A stretch of 64,000 nt of DNA, from positions 28,570 to 92,569 of the forward strand of contig KB308870.1 of assembly GCA_000328365.1 (NCBI GenBank), given 5' to 3'. The first letter of the stretch is position 1. Every line of letters begins with the position of its first letter. The DNA is from Capitella teleta. Lineage: Eukaryota; Annelida; Polychaeta; Capitellidae. A program made the translations under genes and the position numbers. This document shows positions 20,762 through 33,124 of this stretch, one piece after another. The notes under the pieces were generated by a model. It was not told where the DNA came from, searched no databases, and saw only the letters and a program-made list of their open reading frames with translations.

Positions 20762-20965
20762 CCTTGATGGCCGAATTCTCGTTTGAGAAGGGTAGGTTAG
20801 GATTATGTGTGGGTTACTTGAAGGCATTGAGTATGGGCGTCAACGCTTGAAGAAATGCAGCCTTGTCATACCATTGTCATGCTTTGACGCCGACACACAA
20901 TGCTTTTTTTTAACCCACACATAACTCAAACCTACCCTTCTGAAACGAGAGTTTGGCCATGAAGG
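20762..20965. mobile_element. MITE, complete copy (about 204 bp)
   Basis: Near-palindromic element with 48 bp terminal inverted repeats at 20769-20816 and 20911-20958 (42 of 48 bases identical), beginning GGCC.AA.TCTCGTTT.AG and ending TTATGTGTGGGTTA. Pairing extends a further seven bases outward (CCTTGAT/ATGAAGG). There is no coding capacity. A target-site duplication is not obvious. A second, truncated copy lies at 24148. Confidence 0.75.
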
Positions 20966-22042
20966 CTTAAACTCTGAAATACCATCTATGCCATTCAACA
21001 CCTCGTGACCTACTCTTTACAGGTGAGCTCAGAGAGAAATAATGATTAATAAAAAATCTTTTTTTTTTTCGCAGGCTGCCAAAGCTCAACGACCCTCGAC
21101 AAATACCGACAGTCGGATCAAGCGAAACCCATAGACGATGCAGGCGTTTGTTTATAACAATTTGACAATGGTCGTCGTTGATGGTTTTCAAAACACAGGT
21201 TGCCAGACTAAAACCACAGGCTTTCAAGTTTGCCGATAGCCCCGCATATCATGCCACAAACAGCGATTTACCCGTCGGCAGACAGCCTAAGGCTATCGAA
21301 AAAACCGAAGAAGTGAGCAGTGTCGATATAGAAAGGCATTTTTAGGCATAAAACATAGTTTTGTCACATGGGAGGCCCTGTCAGTATCGGAAACCAAGGG
21401 TTCTGTTACAATGAGGTGTTTCACATGGAGATAGATTCGTCACATGCTAAAAGCATAATACAAATGTGGCCATCATATTCATAGCTCACCTCCCACGTCA
21501 ATTATGACGTAACTCCCAAGGTATCATGCACGTGTCAGGTCCATCAGACAGTAAGCGAGATGACAAACATGAATGTCTCCGAGGGGACGAGAAAAGGCTC
21601 AAAATAGAGAGGGAATATGGAAACGAAGCATACACGTATTTATGCGTGGGTCAAATTGGTTGAAGCTGGTGAGAATTCGCTGCATATGGTATGAACTATG
21701 TGCGTGTAAATGCATTGAAGACGTCACGACCGAACAATGCTATTAAGAGGGTTTGACGTGTTAACAACAATTGAACAAGACAGGGTGGTTTCACGAGGAA
21801 CCCAACAATGTATACTTGAAGGGCTCTACGTCACAAATGCTGGTGATAATCAAATACGTTTCTTTTTTTCTAAGTGCCATTTTGCTACATATATAATATT
21901 ATTGCGAATAAACCCCTGGATTCATGGCAAATGACGTCAGCCACAACCCATACCCTTTATTTGCAATTCATCTCTAATATCTTTCTTGATATCTCACGAC
22001 GCATGATACTTCTTCTAAAACGACAATCAAAACGTTCAGCCT

Positions 22043-22122
22043 TCTAGATCCGGAGTACTGGCCATTTTTATGTTTCGCCCAGGAAGCCAATGAGACCGAA
22101 CCTTCTCTGAGCATTCAGAATC
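22043..22122 (+). repeat. dispersed repeat family C, copy 2
   Basis: Homologous to 9032-9112. A 15-mer from this copy (AGCCAATGAGACCGA) is also found at about 19978, which may be another short fragment of the family. Confidence 0.55.
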
Positions 22123-22201
22123 AGATACCGCAGGATTATCTCTGGTATAAGAGCAAACACCGCGAAATTTGAATTCGAAATTCAACTTTGAGCATCTTCT
22201 G

Positions 22202-22214
22202 GTCGCCTAGCGAC
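22202..22214. promoter_or_regulatory. RFX X-box-like palindrome
   Basis: GTCGC-CTA-GCGAC, a perfect inverted repeat with one change per half-site from the classic X-box. Confidence 0.25.
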
Positions 22215-24147
22215 AAGCTTCCGGTCCTCCCCCGATGAGCGCCGGGTCAGGAAGGTCACAGACGAATGGGGCACTGAATGGTCATGAAGCAGGCATTTGA
22301 ATGCCGGGTGATAGCCCTTTGATTGCACGTCCTTTCTCTGTGAAATTATTTATGGTCCCCAATGCCACCGTCCATCTTGATTCGTCGATTTCGTCAACAA
22401 AGCGGTGTCTCTCTGCGTGGTTCCCGAATCACATGGATATTATGTTCGTGTAGATTTTCATCATTTTTATCTAGATGTAGGAACGCTTGCGGAGAAATAC
22501 GACTGCTGTAAAATATATTTAGCTATGCCAACCATGCAATGCATTTCACAGGAAAACAATACTGTTTTTTGTACATCACTGCTGTGGAGATGGTCTTAAT
22601 CGTACAGCATTTGTATTGATTAAATAATGCAGCCATCGAGTTCAATTATCAAAGATCGCTTTGATAATTCGCATAAGACCCTCTGGCGGAGATTTCATCA
22701 AAGAGTTTCAGACCAACTGGGGCGAAATGGTCGGGGTGTTCTCTTTGCGTACAGATCTACAAAGCTGGCTTCCATTTGCTGCCCCCCTTCCCCTTTCCGT
22801 GTACGCCGGTTGACGTCACGCCACGTGGGGTTATCACACGCGTAAGTATATTATCACTTTTTAAGGTCACATCGCACTCACTAGTTCTAAAGGCTTCAGT
22901 TGTTGCATAATTCTTGTGTGCTTCCCAAGTTCTGACAAATTATACCGCATTTGTGCATTAGAAGAAATTCTTAAAACGGAGAGGATCAAGATTTTCGCAA
23001 AATTGTCACCAAATCCCATATCACATGAGGACTATTAATTCTATGTCTTCTCGATTTAACTCGAATAATGCCGCCGGGTTGAGGGAAACATCCTCTGAAG
23101 AAATAAGCTGCACAACTGTCACAACATACACCAAACACCAGATCAAATGTCGTTCTTTTCTAACGGGGGTGAATGAAAGGACAACTATGGCCTGACGTGT
23201 TTGTCTCGTTATAAACAATTTGCGTCGAGGCGAATGTGAAATATCTGAACAATGTGACTGCAGCGGTAAAATCTGATCACTGTTTCGCAGCTGAATCACT
23301 ATAACAAGAATTTCAGTCGCCTGGCAATCGACAGATATAAGTAATTCAAAGCTCGCACTTTACGCAAGTAGCCAGGTACACAGGTGTTGCTTTAGTTGTT
23401 GAGTTTCTGCAGTCAACCTGGATTTTATGTTATACTTACACGAGGTTGCTTCGAGGGAACCTTTTGATGCATTCCCTGCGGAGGTCGCGTCGTGAATGCA
23501 GGTTAAATCTTGCATACAATTCCCGGGAACCAAGAAAGAATGATCAAGTTCACTCGGTGCCGAGTCAGACAGCTGTAAATGGAGATTTTGCAGGTGAACG
23601 ACTTGAGTGTCAATAGCCGCAGTTGATTTTTATGTATTCTATAACAAACCATGCCGCTGGGTTTTGTCATTTTTATAAATAATTATTTTTCAGAGAAATG
23701 CGTAATTTTCCTTTCACCATTTAATCTGTCAATTTAATCTGACCAAAAACTTACTTATAGAGATTGACCAAGTGCACTATTACATTCTTAATCCAAGCTA
23801 AAGGCCAATCAACACCCAAACTGGCATTGGGGAATTTCTTGAAATCGCTCGCCGTCAGAAAGGCTTTCACCACAGCTTGATTGCTTGGCTTGCGATTAGG
23901 TCCCAATAAGTATGTCTCTCCTTTTGCATCGAATCAATTTCTCTGGTCGTCCGATTAAGAATACTTCCGAGTTGAAAGGCAGATTGTGATTACGGTTTGA
24001 TTGAATGATAGATTTAGCATCATGCGTGCTCAATGGATTCAGCCGTTCTATTCGGCTGCAAACTATAGAATCAACGCTTCATGAAGGTTTGAGTAGCATA
24101 TCGCTTAATCATAATGTTCTGAGCTGTATGATCTTCAAAATTGTATC

Positions 24148-24222
24148 GGCCGAATTCTCGTTTCAGGAGGGTAGGTTTGGGTTATGTGTGGATTAAAAAA
24201 AACAAAACAAAAACATTGTGTA
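24148..24222 (+). mobile_element. MITE, truncated second copy
   Basis: One 48 bp terminal repeat (24148-24195) is followed by the A-rich stretch and ACATTGTGT seen in the same position of the 20.76 kb copy read in reverse. The remainder and the opposite terminus are absent. Confidence 0.65.
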
Positions 24223-27200
24223 GCTGAACCGGCTTGGCACACTTCCCTATGTTCCATAAGAACACCGACCCCGTTCGTGTGTTTTGTTCTGGTTGGAATT
24301 ACGCAGCGAGTATTACAAACTCCAAATACGAAACCAACGAAAGGATTTAGGCCCAACAAATCCCGTATAGACCTCTCAAAAGAGCACCAAGTGATGAAAC
24401 CAAGGGGCCTAGCGACGAAATCGTTCGACGAAATGGTCTGCGACTCATGCGCCCGATGGACATCGCCGCTGACCGTGAAATAGAACTCGTTTATGATGCT
24501 GGTCATTCCCGGTGAGGGTCAAGCTGGCCTGCAGCCGGATCGTGTGATCTATAAATCGCACCATAAGTTAACAAAGTATCATTATTATTGTGCTGAATTC
24601 ATTCAACAGTAGGCAGCTTTCTGACTTTGAAATTTGAATACTAATACCTATAGTTATATATCTTTGAAATGCGGCTGTGAAACATATACACACTTGTTTA
24701 TAAAAAGACGCACACCTGGCGTTTCTAATGCATGAGGCTGAGGTGAGAGGCTGGACATTCATCTCTCTACTGATGACATTCACTTCAATCACAAGGATAT
24801 TGATGGCCTTTCTTGTCCATTGCGGCTGGCGCTCCTGCAGTGCTAAAATGAAGACGGTGCGGCTGCAGGATATTTTAATCATTCATGGCGTCTTCCTTGA
24901 TTTTTATATTCAGTATGGTTTAAAACAAATATTGTTCAGTCAAAATGTACTCTTTATCCAAGACGCCATAAGAGAGGATCCGAATGTCAGATATCGTCAA
25001 CCACGCGTCTTGGTGTCACCCGTATACACAAGTTGCACAATTGTGACAATATGAGTAATGTTTTTAATGTCACCGAATTGTAATCTTGGCTTGATGGATG
25101 AAACACCGTTGAAGATTGCTTCGCTCCGACAAAGAAATCTTTTTCAATATTTCAAGACGCGACAGGAATTGTGGAATCCAGAATGTCAGGACACCCGGGC
25201 ATAGATGGTGTATGCTGCACGAAGCGTCGATGATGGCACCGATTCATCAAACGCCCTGATTGTTAATTTTCAGGTTCAGCCACCCAGGTAATGAGTAGGA
25301 AATCACGACGCCTTCGAGATGCGACTCAGAACTGCCGTATACCGCTTATAACATGATGCAATGTGTCATATAAGATCATTAATACAAGTACTCTGTGGTC
25401 AATTGTGTGCCATATCTCTCCATTGTATGGTTATTTGTTTGAATACTAGTATCCAGTTCGAAGTACTGGCACATTTTTCTTGATTGATGACATGGTCCAT
25501 CTATCCACTGGCATGCTTGCATTCATCCATTGTTGATGTTCTATGATGTCTTAATGAGTCAATGCATTCCAACATTTTTTCCATCATCTGCCGATGTTAA
25601 TGTCGACGCATTGTCCTTTAATTGTTACAAATGATCGCTGATTTGTGATGAAGGAAATTCTCATGAATGTTGATGAATAATTATGACCTTGAACCTTCAG
25701 CCCCGAACGCAGCGAATGATTATGCAACAGACCGGAAACAGGAAGTGCGAGACGGGCTCAATTCTCAAACTCCCGCCAGCGCCACTGACACACTTATGCC
25801 TTTTGACCAGCGGCGTTTAGTGATTACAGCTCAATACTGGCTTTTCTTGTGACTGTCTTTGATTTGATAAGCTCCACCCATCACGGTATTAAGTATATGA
25901 CGTCACAAGGCTTAATATTTAATTAAACAAGGAAATCCCTCAAGCCAACTGATCCCACATCACAGAAAACCTTGTATGGCTAATGGAGGGATAAGTGACC
26001 TATCCGACCTGTTTATATAAAATTAGTACACTACCTAGTACACATGATCTACACCCAATCAGCATTGAGCTAACCACCACGTGATTATAGCCTTAAAGGT
26101 CCATCAACCATCAAATATGACGGACGATATGCGTGACACGGGAGCTGTCATATTTGACATGTAAATAGGTGGTTTAAATCACGATAGCTCTTCTCTTCGG
26201 TGTGTTCTTTCCCATAAAAAGCCTGGGTTCCCATATTTTGGGTGGTAGAATTGTCAATTTGTCCAAATTTTCGTAGATGTAGAATTTCACGATTGACGAT
26301 AGCTGTTCAATCACTGTTGATCAATGTTCCACTGATACGAATTCCCGATATGAGAATCATGTCTCAAATCATCGCAATATAAAAACATTGCACAAATTAT
26401 ACGCATTTTAAAAAGTTGGCCAAGTTCCTTTTTTTCCATATCTTTATACACGTGTATTATCGTCCAATTTTATGACGTATGGGTGTTAATCTCTATGTTT
26501 TATCTTAGTCGACCATCTTGCGAATGATACTTGCCATGCGACATACCATTTCTTCAAAATGGGAAGATATACGCTATTGGTCTATCTGCATGGTATGGTA
26601 AGCCAACTTCCATATCATTTTATGACTGAGCGCACAATTGCGTAATTGAAATCATGGCGTAAGTTTGATGAATTTACAAGGAAATATGTGGAAAATCTGA
26701 TCGAACAGTAGCGCACCTTCTAGCACAATATGATTAAATACAGGACGTTTACCGTTTTTGCAAAATCATTTTGATTCAGAGAACTTCTTCCAGTTTTTTA
26801 CCAGATGTGAATGGGACAGTTGTTGGCATACACAGCCGACGAGTAGTTTATTCTACAGTCCATAATTATACACCATGGATCAGACTGCAGATGAACAGCA
26901 CGGCATTCGTGCAGCACTCATTGATTTCGTCAGCCTAAATGATTAAACAATTGATATTTACATAACTAAAAAAATTATGTCAATCCGCAAAACATAAATA
27001 ATTAAAACAGCACTCGAATTCAGCACGTTTTTGTAGACGCATAGGAATCTGGCGAATATTTTAAGTGAGGCAACATTGCAGAAGCAGGACGATATATACG
27101 AATATTGACAGGCGAATGTCATCGTACCGCTGGCAAACGTAATCTGCAACTATAATGACTCATAGACATGGCGAAACGGACCCGCATGATGAATTGCACG

Positions 27201-27846
27201 CATAATTAGGGTATGCTGTTAAACTCCGGTATATCTCCTCTGCTTTAGAGCACGATATTGATTTGAACATCACAGACGTTGTGCATGTTTAACAATGCGA
27301 GGATCCCTTTGAGTGCATACAGGAATAACCGACAACAAATCGAACAACATCGACATTAATTTTTGGTTCTGTTACAAACTATGAGAACGCACCGGAGACA
27401 ATTTAACTAGAACTGCCATGGGAATATGGTCTTTTAATCTCTCTGTATTTGTCTATCATTGAAACCGAGGAGTCACAAGAATAAATATTAAAGATTAAAC
27501 TATCCTCGAGACATATGAAAAACCCATAAAATGACGACATAATATAGAATATCTCGACATAAAAAATGACAGCATATATTATAGGATAGCTGAGATAAAA
27601 AAAAAAACAAAAAAACAAAAAACAAAAACAAGAGTGCATGCGACCTTTCTTGCTTTGCACATGTAGCAAAGTGTTGCTCAACCACACACTGTGCTCAAAT
27701 TTGCTCATGACAGAACCTCGATATTCGTCCTACGGAGAAATTGTGGACATATGAAATTAGAGCAGGATTATCAGTTCAAAGAAAACGATACCCTCTTGGG
27801 CGGATTGATACAGTTTGGAAGACCACCGTACACACGAATGGTACGT
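24223..27846. other. intergenic, no supported gene
   Basis: One CRE palindrome (25898-25905) and a 23-codon small ORF in an ideal start context (26876-26947). ORFs at 24135-24506 and 24728-25054 look like chance. Confidence 0.5.
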
Positions 27847-27847
27847 A

Positions 27848-27964
27848 TAATTAATTAATTAATTAATTAATTAATTAATTAATTAATTAATTAATTAATT
27901 AATTAATTAATTAATTAATTAATTAATTAATTAATTAATTAATTAATTAATTAATTAATTAATT
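27848..27964. repeat. long AATT tetranucleotide microsatellite
   Basis: About 29 uninterrupted AATT units. Confidence 0.97.
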
Positions 27965-30900
27965 CATTATGTAAGCACGGGAAGGATCAATTCAGCCTAT
28001 TTGACTTATGCAATACATTGCACCTTATGTCATGCTCCTTGCAACCATTCTCAATGTGATTATTCAAAGGTGTGGTGTGGTGTGATGCACGATGGGCATG
28101 TTTTCTGCTACCCCCATGATTTCTAGGAAGCACCCATTCGTGATGACGTCATGTTTCATGGAACAACTTTTGTGAGCAGCTGCATTTTCTTTTCACATGT
28201 CTGTGCATAATGATTCGTTCAGCATGTGGCTTTGGCATGGATTGGTCAGCACTGGCATTGGTACGTGCTCAGATGCACGGAATCTCCAGCAGAGGTGACA
28301 CCACGTGACAGCAGTGTTCACAGGCCAATGAAGGTGTTTAGCCGCCGGGTAATTGGTCAGTAGCTGCGCAATAGTCCGTACGTAACATTAAAGTGTCTGG
28401 TGAAGATAATCTACGCGATATTTTTCCCATTAGAAATTTTGAGAAATCGAAAGATTGTACGTACAACGCAGTAGTCGCTAGTGTTTACGCTCTTTGTAGT
28501 AATATTAGCACTTCATTTTTGTTCTGTTATAAGGCATTTTCCTGACTAACTGACGACTTTCTACCAGTGATGTATATGTTGTATAGACAATATTATTCGA
28601 TATGCAGGATATTCTTTTTGTGTACTCTTTGACCGGGTTGTGTTCAAAGCAAGGAAGGGCATCAATGGAATACAACTAGATATCCTGTTGTCGGTGCCTC
28701 TAACAGTGTGTAATTAACTATTGTCACACGTTCTATTTTCACAACCCCTCCTCCAGTGCAATATTGGCCTCTACAATTACTGCACATCCTCACTACGAGC
28801 GATCAATCAACCAATAAATATAGCATATACTTTAATGCCATATGTGTGTACTATATCTCGTGGTAGTTCTGCTCTCGCGACGAGGGAATTGTTCTCCAGA
28901 CAGAGCCATTGCTCCTCACGAAGCAGTCGAATGCTTGAGGCTCAAAAGCTTCGTCGGCGAAACGAGGGGAAAGGGGAGGTGTTTCTTTTTTGGGGTTACG
29001 ACAATGCCGCAATCACAAAAGAAAGGACGAAGAAGTCATTACTCAATTGTGGGATGTTGGGTCTGGCTAATTCCTCTCCTTTATGCAGGGTAGGAAATGT
29101 TGAGCCCTAATCTCTTTGTCTGCTCGTTCAGGTCATAAAGTTGTCTGACTGTGACATGTCTATTGGAGAAGAAAGAAAAAATTGTGATCAGATATCTCTT
29201 GATTATCACCTCATCACTAAAGAACGCTCATTAAAGATACTTAAATAAAAGAAGTTTCTTTCAATCACAAAGCATCAATGAAGAAGAAACAGCACCAAAA
29301 ACTACCAAAACGAACCCAACTCACCAAAAACAATGTTAAGCATCGCTCATTGGAAGAATAATGCATTAATCTTGTACATTGGTGACCCTATATGATACTT
29401 TACTTAGGATCCTCTGCAAGCATTCTCGAAATTTTAAAGATAAATATTCACCAAATACATAATTATATGGATTTATTCTCATATATAATCAATAGCACAA
29501 TTTTACATGGTAGAACAAAAGAAAAGACAAGATCAAAATACAAGAAGAAACATTATATGGCTACAAGAGTTGCATACTACAGCCAGAGACCTTAAATGCA
29601 CACGCCAAGACAGCCAGCTCGAGTATTTCCTTATGGCTCGCTGATTAATTTCAATCCTTGTGGGTGAAATCCAGTTTCACCAGATTTTGTAACATTCGTC
29701 TTGTTGCACTGTGATGACGATTTTTTTTTATGTACCAGCAAATCAAAGATCAGCTCAGACTTCAATGCTTGTGGCGACCTCGATTAGCTAAAGTCGGAAT
29801 TACGGCGAACTGATTAATAGGCAGACCACGAGGTCTTCTGGTATATATCTTGGCCGTCTGGTATAACATTTAGTCTTTGATGCAACGATGACGCGCCAGT
29901 GCTTAGACGGTTGTAATAAGACTTAATTCTGGGTCAATTACGTGACACATTATTGGTGCACAGCTGCTCGTACCAATATTTACCCAATGCTCAACGACAG
30001 GTCAACTGCCTATGACCAACGAGGAAGGGGCGATCTGAAGCCAAATAATTCCTCCGATTGTCAAACGAATGGAGATATTGCGTGTCGAGGCGTCCATCCG
30101 TCTTAAGACTGAGGCCGCACGGCGCCGCATGTATCACCGCGAATCTAATCATTCACGTGCTTTTTCCAAACTTGAAGTTTTGGCAACATTAGATTGTCCC
30201 TAAAATGTTGCGTGGAGAATGTGAAATTGCTCAATAATTTAGAAGGATGGATGCCCACTGACAGAAGCCTTAAATGAGTCGCATGTATCATAGGGTCTGG
30301 AGAAGGGTGTCATGGCGTATGGGACTATTAGGTAATAAGTTCTATTGATGTCTTTTTGGTTTTTAGTTCCTAGAATCTATCTTGTCGCCAATAGCAACGC
30401 ACTAAGTATCAAGTTGAATTCGTCCTGCAGCTACACAGTATATAGCTGTGTTTGAGGTCAGGGGAATATCTGTGTGGGTGAGACTTTGATGGTGTCTCAA
30501 CTGACGGCTTGGCAACCCCCAGAGGCGATTATGGGAAGCAAACATTTGGCTAGTCTTTGCCTTTAATGCGAATATGCTGTTGGCTTGAACACCCCTCGGA
30601 GTTCTTTTCACATCTGTCCACTGCTTACGGTAGATGATTTGCACTGGTGCCCTTTTGATCTGGGTGGAACATTTCTTCTGGGCAGAACCACGCAAATGAA
30701 CTAAACACTGCTATGGCTAATTGTCTTTGTTTTGTCTCCAGGCAGCACTAAGTAATTTGTTCTATTCTTTGCTTTTGTGGTTGACAAAATAAGTATGATT
30801 AGTTTCCACGAACTTCGTAATATATAAATGCTAATATCTATATTTAGATTTAATAAAATATTACTTCTGCGCTGGGTATTTTCCCCGTAAAGGATGATCT

Positions 30901-32081
30901 ACATATAAAATCAAATACGATCGCGCAATCAGATCTCACTAGAGATTAATCTGTATAATGGGCGTCCGAACATGTTACGTAATCTGAATATTCATCCCAT
31001 TACATCACCAAATATTACAATCGACACTGCATATCTTGAGATTAATATGATTCCCCCAGATTGTCATTACGTAACACATTCGATGTAAAATTCCAGTCAA
31101 TGTATGGCTCATATACAGGTAATTAAGTTTCTGTCTGTCTCCAGGGGGATCAACAAATTTGCATGCATGAGCAGGTGCAATTGGATGGAGACCAAAATAA
31201 TTTGAAAAATTTACAAGGTAAATCCGCCTTATCAATGATAATTTTTTTTTAATTAGCTGAACCATTCACAAAAGTGTGAAATTGGATTGAAAATCAATTT
31301 CAAGAATTTGAATCAATTCGGATTTGATGAACCAATTGGCTTCAGACAAACCATCCAGATGATTAAACATGAATTTGGTTTCAAGACAGCGGTCCAAATA
31401 TAAGGTTACAACGACTCGATTCTCTATATTTGGACGAACTTCCCTTTAAAGTAGGATTTCTATTCGTAATCCTACCTTCTTAAACCCACGTTGGTCTTCT
31501 TTCTTCTTCCGCGTAGGAATACATTAAAACAAAGGTCTTGGTTTTACTGAGTAATGATTTTGAGAGTGCCGAACAAACAGACAGCGTTTGAAGAGATCTA
31601 AGCAATGACGTAACTTGTTATGCTAATCACTGTCAGCTGATCCTCTCCCAATCAATGAAGTTCATCGACGAACGGAACCTTCAGGTCAGACGAGCAAGTT
31701 TTCAGCCTCAAAGTAAGCCTATCAGGTGACATATGCGTGATAGCGAGACTTCCACGCAGCGTACTTATATGCATGTACATTGATTTTCAAAATATTTTTT
31801 AAAGTCCTCCAAGGACTATTTGTTTCGTCCTTTTGGAGTGCTGCAGACAAAGGAGAAACGTTAATTGAGAGGTCGCTTCAAATGCTGTTCAGAGACAAGA
31901 GCGACGTGGGTTCGATTTCGGATGAGGGATCTCACTTGCTTTGGATTGTGTGACGTCATGTTAACTCCTAAAACCTTGCAACGCATCTCAGATTATTGGA
32001 TGGTGAGCCGCAGGAAGACAAAGCCATCATGTATTTCACTTCCTTTGAAAAGCAACAATTGCAACTGAGAGTTTTGAGAGT
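27965..32081. other. intergenic, no supported gene
   Basis: CRE palindromes at 28144-28151 and 31951-31958, TGAATATTCA at 30985-30994 and an octamer at 31157-31164. The 129-codon ORF at 28721-29110 is not recognised. Confidence 0.5.
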
Positions 32082-32955
32082 TTAAAGTTCAGTTATGCTC
32101 GAACTAGCCAAATTATGTAAGGATTTCTGGAACTTAGAGGATTTCATGTTATATGAAGAGAGGGTAGGGGAGGGGTGTGCGTGTGTTTTGTAAGTTGTAT
32201 CTCCCAGGTTTCGGATGGCTGTGCTTTGCAGAATTATCATGTTTTGCTGTGTTTCTTGAGGATATGACCCCATAATATGATGCCGTAAGTGAGATGAGAT
32301 TAAAAAAACGCATGATATCAATACTCGTTTGTGATGTTTGAGGAGCATGTGTTTAGTTTTCGTTAGAGTATGCAGGCTAAAATAAATTTTTTTTTTTGTT
32401 TCTATTCAGTTTCTCCCCACGAGAGGTCGTATCTCAGGATTATTCATTGATATTCTTTGGTTAGCTTGAGTTCGATTTTGTTTTTTTTACTGATAGAGTT
32501 GGTAGTTATGAGACGAATGTATTTTGGTCATGGCGGACTAATACAGCCTGTGTTCTTGTAGCGTTTAGGTACAGTGTGTCATATCATTTGTATAGCAATT
32601 CGAAGACTAGTTGAATTCACGTGGGCGTGTAGTATGCACATGTCAGCGTCGATGGCGAAGAGTGTTGGATCGACTGCGTAATGTGCTTAGGTGTTTCTTG
32701 TGTTAGAGGTTCCTATGAGAGTCGTTGATACATGTTAACAAGAGTAGAAAGACCAAGAATGGATCCTTGTGGGACTTCAAAGGCAGTGAGCTCTATTATA
32801 GATTGGTTGTTATTTACCTCACAGTATTGCTGTCTGTCAGTTAGGTAGTTAGTGAGGTGTGGGTTATGCCTCTGATGCCTTGGTTTTGCAGCTTGGTGAG
32901 TAGTGTTTCATCCTTTATGATATCAAAATACCTAGAGAAATCGAGCAATGCCTAG
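32082..32955 (-). mobile_element. decayed LINE (non-LTR retrotransposon), reverse-transcriptase part
   Basis: On the minus strand, in order: LLDFSRYFDIIKDETLLTKL (RT motif A region, about 32955-32880), GIRGI, then VPQGSILG (RT motif B region, about 32780-32755), FAIDADMCILHAHVNSTSLR (a degraded FADD-type catalytic motif, about 32660), and a C-terminal block at 32348-32082 with HIMGSYPQETQQNMIILQSTA then IRNLG. The motif order and the C-terminal IMGSYPQET..IRN block are typical of Jockey/CR1/L2-type elements. Frames are interrupted repeatedly and the 5' part with the endonuclease is absent, so it is an old, 5'-truncated copy. Confidence 0.75.
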
Positions 32956-33046
32956 GATGGGCCTTTCACCTTTTCACATCGATGAATCACAATTCTTCAT
33001 GGTACAATAAGCAGCAGCCCACAGCGCCTGGCCATCGCATCAGTTG

Positions 33047-33124
33047 AGCAGCACTGCAGAGTCACCGAAGAATTACGAATGCGAAAACATTTCACAATGA
33101 TAACACCTGCTGCCCGATCAGGTC
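33047..33124 (+). repeat. dispersed repeat family D, copy 1
   Basis: Shares GCAGCACTGC.GAGTCACCG.AGAAT with 44889-44983, then a degraded middle, then GCCCGATCAGGTC. The order is preserved. Confidence 0.6.

Larger units (their letters stand above)
20966..24147. other. intergenic, no supported gene
   Basis: Contains a second copy of the dispersed repeat (22043-22122), an X-box-like palindrome (22202-22214) and CRE palindromes at 21932-21939 and 22811-22818. No convincing coding sequence. Confidence 0.55.

Noticed and set aside
28721-29110. 129-codon ORF and overlapping MPQSQKKGRRSHYSIVGC frame (THAP-like start)
   Set aside because: The second frame stops after the resemblance and lacks the other THAP cysteine/histidine ligands.
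31914-31924. tRNA B-box-like GGTTCGATTTC
   Set aside because: No A box at the right distance and no cloverleaf can be drawn.
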